Below, in pieces: positions 53,904-62,715 of a stretch of DNA of 64,000 nt. Source of the stretch: Bermanella marisrubri. Lineage in GTDB: Bacteria > Pseudomonadota > Gammaproteobacteria > Pseudomonadales > Oceanobacteraceae. Under the pieces are notes generated by a model. It was not told where the DNA came from and searched no databases. It saw nothing but the letters and a program-made list of their open reading frames with translations. The DNA lies in NCBI RefSeq assembly GCF_012295615.1, contig NZ_CP051183.1, positions 186,001 to 250,000 on the forward strand. The letters run 5' to 3'. The first letter of the stretch is position 1. The number at the start of each line of letters is the position of its first letter. Both the position numbers and the translations under genes were made by a program.

Positions 53904-54110
53904 ATGGATAAGCTGGAAGTAACACGAGTAAAAGTAGAACAGTTTGCTCATGACTGCGATTGTAATCAATTCCACTCTCCTAAAAACCCCTCATTGGCGC
54001 TAAGTGTCGAAGCCTCCGAATTAGTTGAATGTTTCCTATGTCTCATGTCAGAACAACGCGAGGCAAACATCGATAAGATGGTATATGTCGAGACTAGCAA
54101 GTGGGCTTGA
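53904..54110 (+). pseudogene. Truncated MazG-like nucleotide pyrophosphohydrolase
   Basis: 68 residues. Residues 2-55 match the first half of the MazG-like/dCTP pyrophosphatase family: FAHDCDCNQFHSPKNPSLALSVEASELVECFLCLMSEQ corresponds to the family's DWxQFHTPKNLAMALSVEAAELLE block. The second half, with the ExxD metal-binding helix, is missing; the sequence changes after about residue 57 and stops. Full-length members are about 110-120 residues. The break lies at about 54080, at the edge of the defence island, and is probably an insertion scar. A working enzyme is unlikely. Confidence 0.65.
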
Positions 54111-54289
54111 TGTGCTTTGAATTGATTCTGTTAAACAGAAAGTTAATGAAAGCCTGAACACTGAAGTCAGGCAAAATAAAAGAAAATAATAATATCATTT
54201 TAACCTAGCGAAATAAGTTTCAAATTTCAGATATGAAATATTTTTAAACTAATCTATCGCAATAAAGTTATTGAATATATGGAAGAGAA
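54111..54289. other. AT-rich leader region of dptF
   Basis: No gene. A hairpin GCCTGA/TCAGGC (54152-54157, 54167-54172) is followed by an A-rich stretch. The dptF promoter should lie here; no confident boxes were identified. Confidence 0.3.
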
Positions 54290-55861
54290 ATGAACTTTCT
54301 TCAACTATTAAACACACTTTCCAGGTCTTCTGCTCAGGCTGTTTCAACATTATCGAAATCGACAGATGAGATCGAAGAACTAAGGTCGCATCTCTATGTT
54401 GAGACTGAGATTGAGAGAAAGTTTCTCGAGTCGGTTGAAGCAACTAATAAAAAAGAAAGTATCATATTTTTGTGCGGGTCGAGTGGTGATGGTAAATCCG
54501 AGATCCTTCGTCGACATCATTCAAAATATAAAAACGACTTTCTATATCACTTAGACGCCACTCATAGTTTCAAGCCCGACCAGAATGCGGTCGAAGCGTT
54601 GAATGAGTTGTTTGATCGGCATCAAGCTAATGAGAAGCCATTGATTGTTGGTATTAACATTGGGATGTTATTCAACTTTCAAAACTCAGGGGATGACAGG
54701 CATCTAGCAATTAAACAGGCGATTGCTCGTTTTATTGATGGCGAGCGTTCGTTTGATAACTATCAGTTTCTGAGTTTTGAAGACTATCCTAAATTCAGTT
54801 TAGAAGAAGGCAAAGTTGGCTCAGACTTTATTGCACAGCTTTTGGCTAAGGTTACCGAATCTGATGATAGAAACCCTCTGTATCGTGCTTACGTACATGA
54901 AGCGGATAGACATCAGCAGCGTATCTATCAGAATTATCGTATTCTGCAAGAGCCAGAGATACAGGCCTTGATAGTTCAACTCTTGTTGCATGCTAGACTA
55001 AAATACGATCAGTTTTTCTCCGCGAGAGCGCTACTAGACTTCATTTATAACCTGCTTGTAGGTGATTCAGTTCTGTTTGATAACCTGTTCTTGTCACCGG
55101 GTGATGGTTTATCAAACAGCTTGAAAAGCCTAGATCCATGCTTACTACGATCAAAACGAATCGACGAATTTGTTATTCAGCGTTCACTTGCAGTTTCAGA
55201 TGCTGAATTCGATGAGTTCAAAGACGCATTCATTAAGAAATACGGCGACTTTGACATGGAACCGAGTTCCTGGATTCGGGCTTTTTATGTTATGAAAGGC
55301 GTTGATGTAGGTAACAACTATCATCAAACTTTCAGTGAAGATTTCCGCCGTAAGCTCTTCGAAGACTATATTCATGTATGGCAGCTTCATCATACGTTGG
55401 ATAATAAAAAGCTGCTTCGTGAATTTTATGACAAGATTTTGATCGCGAGTCTTATCAAGTTTGCTAATCGGATGTTTACCGGCCTTGGTAGTGACTCCAT
55501 TTTTCTTGGCGCGCGCAATGGGGTGAATATCACTACCAAATTACGAATAGCCATGGATACCAAATCTCTGGAAAGGCCAGACTCTAGTCATATTCAGAGC
55601 TTCAATGCTGCAATCAAGGTTGGTGATGAGTCGATCAAGCCTTTTCCCGTTACCATTTCATTTCTTGATTTGGCTGAACGAATCATGTTTGGTTACAGAC
55701 CAAACAGACATGATAAGAACACTATTGTGATTCTTGAAGAGGTAATCGACGAAGTAATTCGCGTAGCATCAAATAATGATTCGCTGACTTTTATTAGAGA
55801 TGGACGTGAGTGGTCATTGTTACTTGAGGATGATGAATTCATAGTGGAGGCTTGCCAATGA
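54290..55861 (+). CDS. dptF: DNA phosphorothioation-dependent restriction protein DptF
   Basis: 523 residues, normal for DptF/DndF. A P-loop GSSGDGKS is at residues 63-70 (LCGSSGDGKSEILRRH), and the segment LYHLDATHSFKPDQNAVEALNELF is characteristic. It is an ATPase component of the Dnd restriction complex, which cleaves DNA lacking phosphorothioate at the host's motif. It overlaps dptG (ATGA) and is the first gene of dptFGH. No modification genes precede it in the window; instead a broken MazG-like gene does. Confidence 0.9.
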   Translation: MNFLQLLNTLSRSSAQAVSTLSKSTDEIEELRSHLYVETEIERKFLESVEATNKKESIIFLCGSSGDGKSEILRRHHSKYKNDFLYHLDATHSFKPDQNAVEALNELFDRHQANEKPLIVGINIGMLFNFQNSGDDRHLAIKQAIARFIDGERSFDNYQFLSFEDYPKFSLEEGKVGSDFIAQLLAKVTESDDRNPLYRAYVHEADRHQQRIYQNYRILQEPEIQALIVQLLLHARLKYDQFFSARALLDFIYNLLVGDSVLFDNLFLSPGDGLSNSLKSLDPCLLRSKRIDEFVIQRSLAVSDAEFDEFKDAFIKKYGDFDMEPSSWIRAFYVMKGVDVGNNYHQTFSEDFRRKLFEDYIHVWQLHHTLDNKKLLREFYDKILIASLIKFANRMFTGLGSDSIFLGARNGVNITTKLRIAMDTKSLERPDSSHIQSFNAAIKVGDESIKPFPVTISFLDLAERIMFGYRPNRHDKNTIVILEEVIDEVIRVASNNDSLTFIRDGREWSLLLEDDEFIVEACQ

Positions 55862-57201
55862 GTATTAAGGAAAACCTCAAGGCTGCAGCGGAAGTTGAGA
55901 TAAAAGATAGAAATCTAGTAAACAACTTCCTGACATTTCGTCAGAAGCGTAGCGAAAGAATTATTGAACCTGATTTCATGGCGGTTGCGGGAGAGTTACT
56001 TTCGATTGCCTGGCGGAAATCTTTAAACAAACGTGTCTCTCTCGAGAAGTTCACTGAAGCTTGTATGGAGAGACTAGCCAGCAAAGTTGCGGATGATGAG
56101 TTTGAATCACTCTTGCGACATATGTATTTCAAAGACGATGCAGAGGGGCTTTTTCAGGTTTCACCTGAATTTATGCTGTTTAAGGATGGGATGGCCTCCT
56201 CAGGTAATACCCGGCACGTTGGTACTGTCCTAGGGAATATGCTTCTATCTAGGCCCGCAGTTAAACAGTCTGCACCTGAAAGTCTAAATTTCCTAGAGGC
56301 TGAACTACTGGCTGAGTTTCAGTCATTTGTTTCTGAGCTTTCACCCACAGTAACTACAGAAGACTACTTGCCTTTTATCGGTGACGTATTTGCCGAAGAC
56401 CTTGATCTGTTGTGCCGTCACCCCGGTTACATGATGCATAACCTGAAGGCTTTTGTTGGGTTATATAACTTTCTTTACAGCGCACAGCTGGCTATGAATA
56501 TACGTAGTTGGCGCCAAGAACCTAGCAGTAAACCATTGTACTTTATTATGGATACGGAACGTGCGAGTGGTGAACGAACCTATGTGCGAGAAGCACTGAG
56601 TTCTCTAATTGATTGCGTTCGAGATCTATTTCCTGTCTTATCGGCACTTGAATATTTAAACCAACCAGATAATAAAAAAGTTATCCGTTACCCATTATGG
56701 AAACACTATTACTACATACAGAGCCTGCCCGCTAATGAGATCAACGAGATTAATTCTGGTCTGAAGAAGTTTCTGGAGAAATACCGTAATGCCAGAGGCC
56801 GTGATCCTTGGGGTGGAGAACTAAATACCACGGAAGACATCTTCAAAGCAATTACCAAGACAGCAAAAGAGGTATTCAACCAAAGCTCCAATCAAGGGAC
56901 GGTTAATCGGAAAGTAGTGGCCTCGTTTGAAACTGAGGTCGCACGTCATTTTATTCAAAATCGAAAGCGCGGTGGCCGTGTTCTCATTATGAATCAAGAT
57001 TATCTATTACTACTAACGAATCTAGCTATAGGTAGTAGAGATAAACTCCAGTACCAGAAACTGATTGAAGAATTTAGGCGCCGGGGCGTCTGGTTTGATC
57101 AGCAATCACAACAAGCACTAATAGAATTTTACGAGCGAGTGGGAAATCTCGAGCGGATGAGTGACAGCGGAGATGCGGTATATGTCCGAAAAACAATTTG
57201 A
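55858..57201 (+). CDS. dptG: DNA phosphorothioation-dependent restriction protein DptG
   Basis: 447 residues from the ATG at 55858, which overlaps the dptF stop and has GGAGG at 55846-55850. Size and position between DptF and DptH match the family. No enzymatic motif is evident, as is usual for DptG, a structural/bridging subunit. Identification rests on order, length and style (EVARHFIQNRKRGGRVLIMNQDYLLLLTNL is a conserved-looking block). Confidence 0.86.
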   Translation: MSIKENLKAAAEVEIKDRNLVNNFLTFRQKRSERIIEPDFMAVAGELLSIAWRKSLNKRVSLEKFTEACMERLASKVADDEFESLLRHMYFKDDAEGLFQVSPEFMLFKDGMASSGNTRHVGTVLGNMLLSRPAVKQSAPESLNFLEAELLAEFQSFVSELSPTVTTEDYLPFIGDVFAEDLDLLCRHPGYMMHNLKAFVGLYNFLYSAQLAMNIRSWRQEPSSKPLYFIMDTERASGERTYVREALSSLIDCVRDLFPVLSALEYLNQPDNKKVIRYPLWKHYYYIQSLPANEINEINSGLKKFLEKYRNARGRDPWGGELNTTEDIFKAITKTAKEVFNQSSNQGTVNRKVVASFETEVARHFIQNRKRGGRVLIMNQDYLLLLTNLAIGSRDKLQYQKLIEEFRRRGVWFDQQSQQALIEFYERVGNLERMSDSGDAVYVRKTI

Positions 57202-60200
57202 AGGCTTTCTCGTACGACATTTGAAAGATTGGTTAGCAGTCAGGCTGAAGCCAGGTGATCGCTTCCAGTTTCGGTCAACTGACGCAGATAACACTGTACG
57301 TTTACTTTCCGCACTGCGTGATGCCGCGGATGGCGTTGTTAATGATGAAGGAACAGAGCTCAGTTATTTGGATGTAAATGGCATTAAATTGCTGATTGCC
57401 GGTCATGCAGAAGAAAAGTCGATAAATGAGGGATGCTATACCGATAACTACTTGGCAAAACTCAGAGACCGGGTAGTTGATGATCAACGTGCTCTGATAA
57501 TGGTCCATAACAGCTCACTCGATACAATAACTAATAGCACACTGGATCTTGCGCGTAGTGGTGCTATCTGGTCTGTCGCTAAAATTCATGAGCTTCTAGC
57601 TGGCCTGATCGATAATAGTATGGCGAATCGTGATACATCTAGGTGTCTCCTTGATCATCAATCGAAAATGGTTGCCTCTGATGGCGCGAGTATCTTCGGC
57701 TATCGTAGTCTCTACGAGTCGATGACTGATGGTGACCTCAGATTTGAAGAGCTAGGACTGTTTGATGACCCGCATCTGACTGATTCATGGGGCGGTGCGA
57801 CTACGACTCCAAATTATCGTCAAATCGAACGTCGGTTGGAGGATAATCGAAAACTAAGGTCTGAAATTGAGTTTGAAATAGAACACTACCCAACAGAACT
57901 TGAAGATCGTTTAAGCCAGTTTGGAGGTAAGTTTGTAAAGGACAACTTTATAAACAGCGATAACTGGAAAAATCGTACCTATGATGAATTTATTTGTGAA
58001 ATCCAAAAACAAAAGAAGCAGGCGCTAGAGTTTGTTGATGTTTATTCTTTAAATGGGAATCTTCAACGTCGCAGTAAAAAAGAAACGACAGCGGGGAAGA
58101 GGGAGCAAAATGTTCTTTTACAGGTACCCGATGAACAAAGCACGTTTCAGATTGATTTAAAATTTGTCGGCGCTCGGACAGAAAAGAGCGAATTTGAGAT
58201 ACAACCAAAGAAAGTAGAGAAATTATTAGAGTTAAATCATAAGCCTCACGGGACTAACACCACCTTTACGATATCAGGTGCAATGACGCAGGAGCCCTTG
58301 TTTTTCTCTGTGAGAATCAAAAGGGAGTTATCCAGCGAGCAATTCAAGTTCCAGTTTTTATTACTGCCAGATGGTAAGTTCTGTTTCGATGATATCATCA
58401 ACAAGTACTTGGTTAAAGCAACTGGCCGTGGTGCTCCGTCACTTGTTATTCAGTCTGACATTCAATTGCTTGTGATGAATCCTGGTCTCGAATCATCGCT
58501 TACTCTGAAAGATAACGATGAAGTCATCGATGTGAATGAAGTGGGAACACTGGACTATCAGCAGATCTACGATGAATCTGATGAAGTCCGATTTGTACTG
58601 AAGAATGGCGCTACTGAGTTACCTGTCCAGGTAGAAGGAGAGTCTGCTAAAGAATCGCTGATACTACCGCTTTTGATGGATACATCACGCGCTCGTCATA
58701 TGTTTAATGATGAATATTATGGTGTATACAAAGAATCTAAAGGTACTGTTGTAGTAGAAAATCAGGAAGTCATGCAGTTATTCCTGCGCAAACAGCTACT
58801 GGATGCCGAATGGGAATTCGTAGCATCAGATTTGATTTGCTGGGATGCAACAAAAGAGAGAGGCTTACCTGCGGCTGAATTGAAAGACTTTCCAGAGCTA
58901 CAGAGTCTGTATCAGAGTTACCTCGAATTTCTCGCACACTTCAAATCCGACAACCGTCGCACACTGCCTTCATTAGAGGGTTGGGGTCCTTCGCTGGTTA
59001 AACTAGCTAAATCCTATGTCGACAAGTATCTCTCTTATCTCGAATCAGTAGAGCTTGGAAAGACGTTATCCCCGGCAACGAAGTTAGTGATGAAACTCGG
59101 TACGGCGAGTATACGTGATACAGAAGACAACCGGGTTAAAGACTATCTAACGCCATTTCACCCTTTGATACTTGCCTACTACCTATACCTCATAGACAGT
59201 ATACAAAAAGATGGGGAAGACCTGAGCTTTCGAAAACTGCCAGAAGTGACTCTAAAGCGTTTGACTGCACGAGGGCTGATTCCGCATCTGTTTGATGAAA
59301 AGCAGCAATACAGTTATACACAGACCGTCCATGAAAATGCTTTCTGGCTGGAGATTGTGCCTCGCGAGGACAGCAATTTTGAATACGTTAGCAAGCTTGT
59401 AAGGCACAAAATTGAGGAATTTACTGAGACTTTCTCTCGTCTTTTTGATACCGAATCGTCTGCACCGGTGTTGATTAACTCCGTCAATAACGCAGAAAAC
59501 CGAGAACTTTTCCGTGGTCTACTGGCGTATTACATGGAGCACCTGGAAGAAGGTCGTTATATCCATGTAAATTTATATGACGATGTCGAAATAGAAACCG
59601 AGTTCGACCTGTTTTCCGAAATGGCGACTTATGATGATATTAAAGACAGGTATGATCTCGACAAGGGTAAGGCTAAGCGTAATACAGACACAATTGTTGA
59701 CGTTCTACGCACCCGTCTTACCTTCAGTAAATTTTTGAATGGAAAGACTGATGAGCAAGCTTATGCGCATCTGACATTCTTTAAGAACAACCAAGTAGTA
59801 GATGTCCGTAATAATAATATCGATAAGCATCTTTCCGGCGTCGCATGCGGAGGTCTGCTAAATGGTGAATCATCGCGGAGCGAGAACGAAGCCTACTTCA
59901 CAGCGTTTGGTTTGAGGGGAGTTGATTACGCCGATAAACCGCACCTTAAGATCGCCCGATTGTTTGGCGCGATGTGGCGCCCTTCTAAACTGAGTAGCGA
60001 TTCTTACCAAGAGTACTCAGCCATCAGTCTTGCAGTTAGTGACTCGGTGAAAAAGCTATTGAATAAGTCATATGATAGTTCTGTTTGGGTAACCATTGTA
60101 GATCCGAAAGTAACACTGAAATTCTTTTCGGAATCAGATCACGTTATTCTGATTCATTACTCAGATCAGTACACCAGTTCTGCTGGCTATGATGCGATTA

Positions 60201-62299
60201 CCGTTACCAAGCAATCAAAGCTTTACAGAAGTGTATTGGGCGCGTCGGGAGAAAGCCTGATTCGCGAATTCAATGCCTTCAATGGTGAATGGTTGCTACA
60301 AATGGTGAATGATCCGCAGAAAGAAAAGCTTGGTAAAGAAGGAGTCATCGCTTCATATAAAGCTGTATCTGCGATGCTTTGTAAATCGGACATCTGTTGG
60401 GTACCCCTATCAGTTGCGGAGATGATTCGGGTCGCAGGTAATACGGGTTTGGCGATGAGTGACTCAGACTTCTCCCGTCATAATCTAGGTATTAAACAAG
60501 GTGCAATTTCAGATGATGTACTCTTTGCCGGATTTAAAGATGGCAAGCTTTATTTATTACCTGTCGAGTCAAAAGCAGGCGCACGCCCTAACTTTGATAA
60601 GGCACGTAAGCAAGCACGCGAACTAAAAACCTATATGGAAGATTTGCTTGGGCAGGCCAACCTGGCTGGCAGGCTGTATCGTGGGCTGTTTGTTCGACAA
60701 GTTCTATTGCAGGTCGATAAATATAGGCTCTATGAAGTATTCAGCGATGAGTATTTCGACACGTTACTATCGGCGCGGGAAGTGTGGTTAGAGGGCGATT
60801 TCACTATAGGGGAGCTGCAGGACTATCCGACTGCTATTGTCATTGCGCATTTGAATACAGAGGCCTGTTATAAGGAAAGCTATGAAGAAATTGATGGATG
60901 CCTGCAGGCTGAAATTCCATTAGTAAAACTGGATAGTCTTATTAACACCCCTATTAAAGAACTTACAAAAGAAGTGCTAGCGGGGAGAGTGCTTAACATT
61001 GATGAAAAGTACTTCCTAAATAGTAAAAAAAACGTTGTAAAAAGTGAAGTAGTAGCCAACAGTGACGGTAATCCGACTGAGATTAATGAGAACGAAACAA
61101 ATAAAAGTGTTGAATCATCAGTTGATGAGTTTAGCCTTAAAGAATGCAATCAACTTTCCGACGCTCGTGTTCTACTTGGAATAGATCAAGCAAGCGGTAA
61201 GAAAATATATTGGGAATACGGCCATCCAGAGCTTGCTAATCGACATATGATTGTCTTTGGGAGGTCTGGTCAGGGTAAGACTTACTGTATTCAAGGCTTG
61301 CTTATGGAGTTAGCCAAGGTAAGAGTTAAGTCTTTAATTATAGATTATACGAATGGCTTCCTACCCAATCATCTTGAACCTGAATTTAACGAGTTTGCTA
61401 AGCCTAGGTCTTCGTATCTCGCCCAAGCCCCTTTAGCAATATCACCTTTCCGTAAGCAATCCCAAGACTTTGGTGGAGTTGAATTAGAAGAAAAAGATCA
61501 TATCATTGCTTCTCGTATTGCTTCAGTATTTAATCTGGTTTATTCGACTATAGGCGAACAACAGTTCGCAACACTCACTAACGTGATTGAACGTGGCGTC
61601 GCACGTCATGGAGCAAGCTACAACTTCTCCTCTATGCTGGATGATCTATATGAAGAAGGTAAAACAGGTGAGTCTTTAGCAAATAAGCTCTCAACGATGG
61701 TTAAGTCAAACCTATTTGATGAAAAAGAGAGCAAAAATTGGGATGATATTTTCAATGCCCAAGAATGTGCAGTGAACGTCATTCAACTCGCATCATTCTC
61801 TAAAGATATAATGCAGCTCGCTACTGAGTTTATTCTCTGGGATCTGTATGCCTATGCCTGCGCTAACGGAAGCAAGAATATTCCGCTGCCAATAGTTTTG
61901 GATGAAGTACAGAATCTCGACCATAGACTAGAAAGCCCTTTAGGAAAAATGCTGACAGAGGGGCGTAAATATGGAGTATCACTCATATTAGCGACTCAGA
62001 CGTTGAGCATGCTTAGCAAAGAAGAACAAGATCGAATTTTTCAGGCAGCTCACAAGTTATTCTTTGCACCTGCAGAAACAGAGGTGAATACTTATGCAAA
62101 GTTATTAGAGCAGTCTGTTCCTAATACTGATCGTAAAATGTGGATTAAACGTCTATCTGAGTTAAAAAAGGGGGAATGCATTTCAGTCGGTTTGTGGTCT
62201 GATGAGCATGGTAAAGTCAAGCATAGTGCAAAACTCGTAAAGGTTAGCTCTATGAATGAACGCTTAATGGATATGAAGTCTCGAAGATCAAATGATTGA
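57182..62299 (+). CDS. dptH: DNA phosphorothioation-dependent restriction protein DptH
   Basis: 1705 residues from the ATG at 57182; a GTG at 57161 is possible. The size is typical of DptH/DndH. The C-terminal about 350 residues form a HerA/FtsK-like ATPase with Walker A GRSGQGKT at residues 1360-1367, a Walker B in PLPIVLDEVQNL and the following EGRKYGVSLILATQTLSML sensor segment. An upstream segment (LFAGFKDGKLYLLPVESKAGARPNFDKARKQARELK) has a restriction-nuclease-like VESK core. It overlaps dptG by 20 bases. It is the last gene of the restriction module. Confidence 0.92.
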   Translation: MSEKQFEGFLVRHLKDWLAVRLKPGDRFQFRSTDADNTVRLLSALRDAADGVVNDEGTELSYLDVNGIKLLIAGHAEEKSINEGCYTDNYLAKLRDRVVDDQRALIMVHNSSLDTITNSTLDLARSGAIWSVAKIHELLAGLIDNSMANRDTSRCLLDHQSKMVASDGASIFGYRSLYESMTDGDLRFEELGLFDDPHLTDSWGGATTTPNYRQIERRLEDNRKLRSEIEFEIEHYPTELEDRLSQFGGKFVKDNFINSDNWKNRTYDEFICEIQKQKKQALEFVDVYSLNGNLQRRSKKETTAGKREQNVLLQVPDEQSTFQIDLKFVGARTEKSEFEIQPKKVEKLLELNHKPHGTNTTFTISGAMTQEPLFFSVRIKRELSSEQFKFQFLLLPDGKFCFDDIINKYLVKATGRGAPSLVIQSDIQLLVMNPGLESSLTLKDNDEVIDVNEVGTLDYQQIYDESDEVRFVLKNGATELPVQVEGESAKESLILPLLMDTSRARHMFNDEYYGVYKESKGTVVVENQEVMQLFLRKQLLDAEWEFVASDLICWDATKERGLPAAELKDFPELQSLYQSYLEFLAHFKSDNRRTLPSLEGWGPSLVKLAKSYVDKYLSYLESVELGKTLSPATKLVMKLGTASIRDTEDNRVKDYLTPFHPLILAYYLYLIDSIQKDGEDLSFRKLPEVTLKRLTARGLIPHLFDEKQQYSYTQTVHENAFWLEIVPREDSNFEYVSKLVRHKIEEFTETFSRLFDTESSAPVLINSVNNAENRELFRGLLAYYMEHLEEGRYIHVNLYDDVEIETEFDLFSEMATYDDIKDRYDLDKGKAKRNTDTIVDVLRTRLTFSKFLNGKTDEQAYAHLTFFKNNQVVDVRNNNIDKHLSGVACGGLLNGESSRSENEAYFTAFGLRGVDYADKPHLKIARLFGAMWRPSKLSSDSYQEYSAISLAVSDSVKKLLNKSYDSSVWVTIVDPKVTLKFFSESDHVILIHYSDQYTSSAGYDAITVTKQSKLYRSVLGASGESLIREFNAFNGEWLLQMVNDPQKEKLGKEGVIASYKAVSAMLCKSDICWVPLSVAEMIRVAGNTGLAMSDSDFSRHNLGIKQGAISDDVLFAGFKDGKLYLLPVESKAGARPNFDKARKQARELKTYMEDLLGQANLAGRLYRGLFVRQVLLQVDKYRLYEVFSDEYFDTLLSAREVWLEGDFTIGELQDYPTAIVIAHLNTEACYKESYEEIDGCLQAEIPLVKLDSLINTPIKELTKEVLAGRVLNIDEKYFLNSKKNVVKSEVVANSDGNPTEINENETNKSVESSVDEFSLKECNQLSDARVLLGIDQASGKKIYWEYGHPELANRHMIVFGRSGQGKTYCIQGLLMELAKVRVKSLIIDYTNGFLPNHLEPEFNEFAKPRSSYLAQAPLAISPFRKQSQDFGGVELEEKDHIIASRIASVFNLVYSTIGEQQFATLTNVIERGVARHGASYNFSSMLDDLYEEGKTGESLANKLSTMVKSNLFDEKESKNWDDIFNAQECAVNVIQLASFSKDIMQLATEFILWDLYAYACANGSKNIPLPIVLDEVQNLDHRLESPLGKMLTEGRKYGVSLILATQTLSMLSKEEQDRIFQAAHKLFFAPAETEVNTYAKLLEQSVPNTDRKMWIKRLSELKKGECISVGLWSDEHGKVKHSAKLVKVSSMNERLMDMKSRRSND

Positions 62300-62715
62300 A
62301 TTTATACAATTTGACTTTTTCATAGTATGTCTAGGTTAGTTTTATTCGAAGATGTAAGAGCAAAGCAAGCTGCAAGTTTTATAAGGCATTGGGTAGGGAT
62401 GTAGACTTATCTCAGTTGATATATCATGTTTTATATTCAACAACTCCTCAAGCCTTAAAGAAGAAATTATGACCAATTATGGTGTGAGATTGATGTTATG
62501 AATAAAGGGTGTTACCCACATGTTGTTGATCACTAGTAAGCGGATTTTCTTAATATAAAAGTTGATGCTGTCAATTCGTAATTTAATTTTGACAAAAAGC
62601 ATACTCAAGAGTTTTCAATGAAAAAAGTTCGTGAACTAGAGAAACACAGTAGGTTTTATATAGTTGGTAACAAGTTAGTAGTTAGAATAAATAACTTCAT
62701 TTTGGAGATATTGAA
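62300..62715. other. AT-rich gap between dptH and the DUF262 gene
   Basis: 416 bases without a convincing gene. A 35-codon reading frame (62618-62725, beginning MKKVRELEKHSRFYIVGNKL) overlaps the DUF262 start and could be a small regulator or chance. No terminator with a U-run is seen after dptH. Confidence 0.35.

Noticed and set aside
54290-62299. Reading the island as BREX or another large-ATPase defence system
   Set aside because: Gene sizes, order and the HerA-like domain at the C-terminus of a protein of about 1700 residues fit DptF-DptG-DptH; no PglX, PglZ or BrxC-like protein is present.
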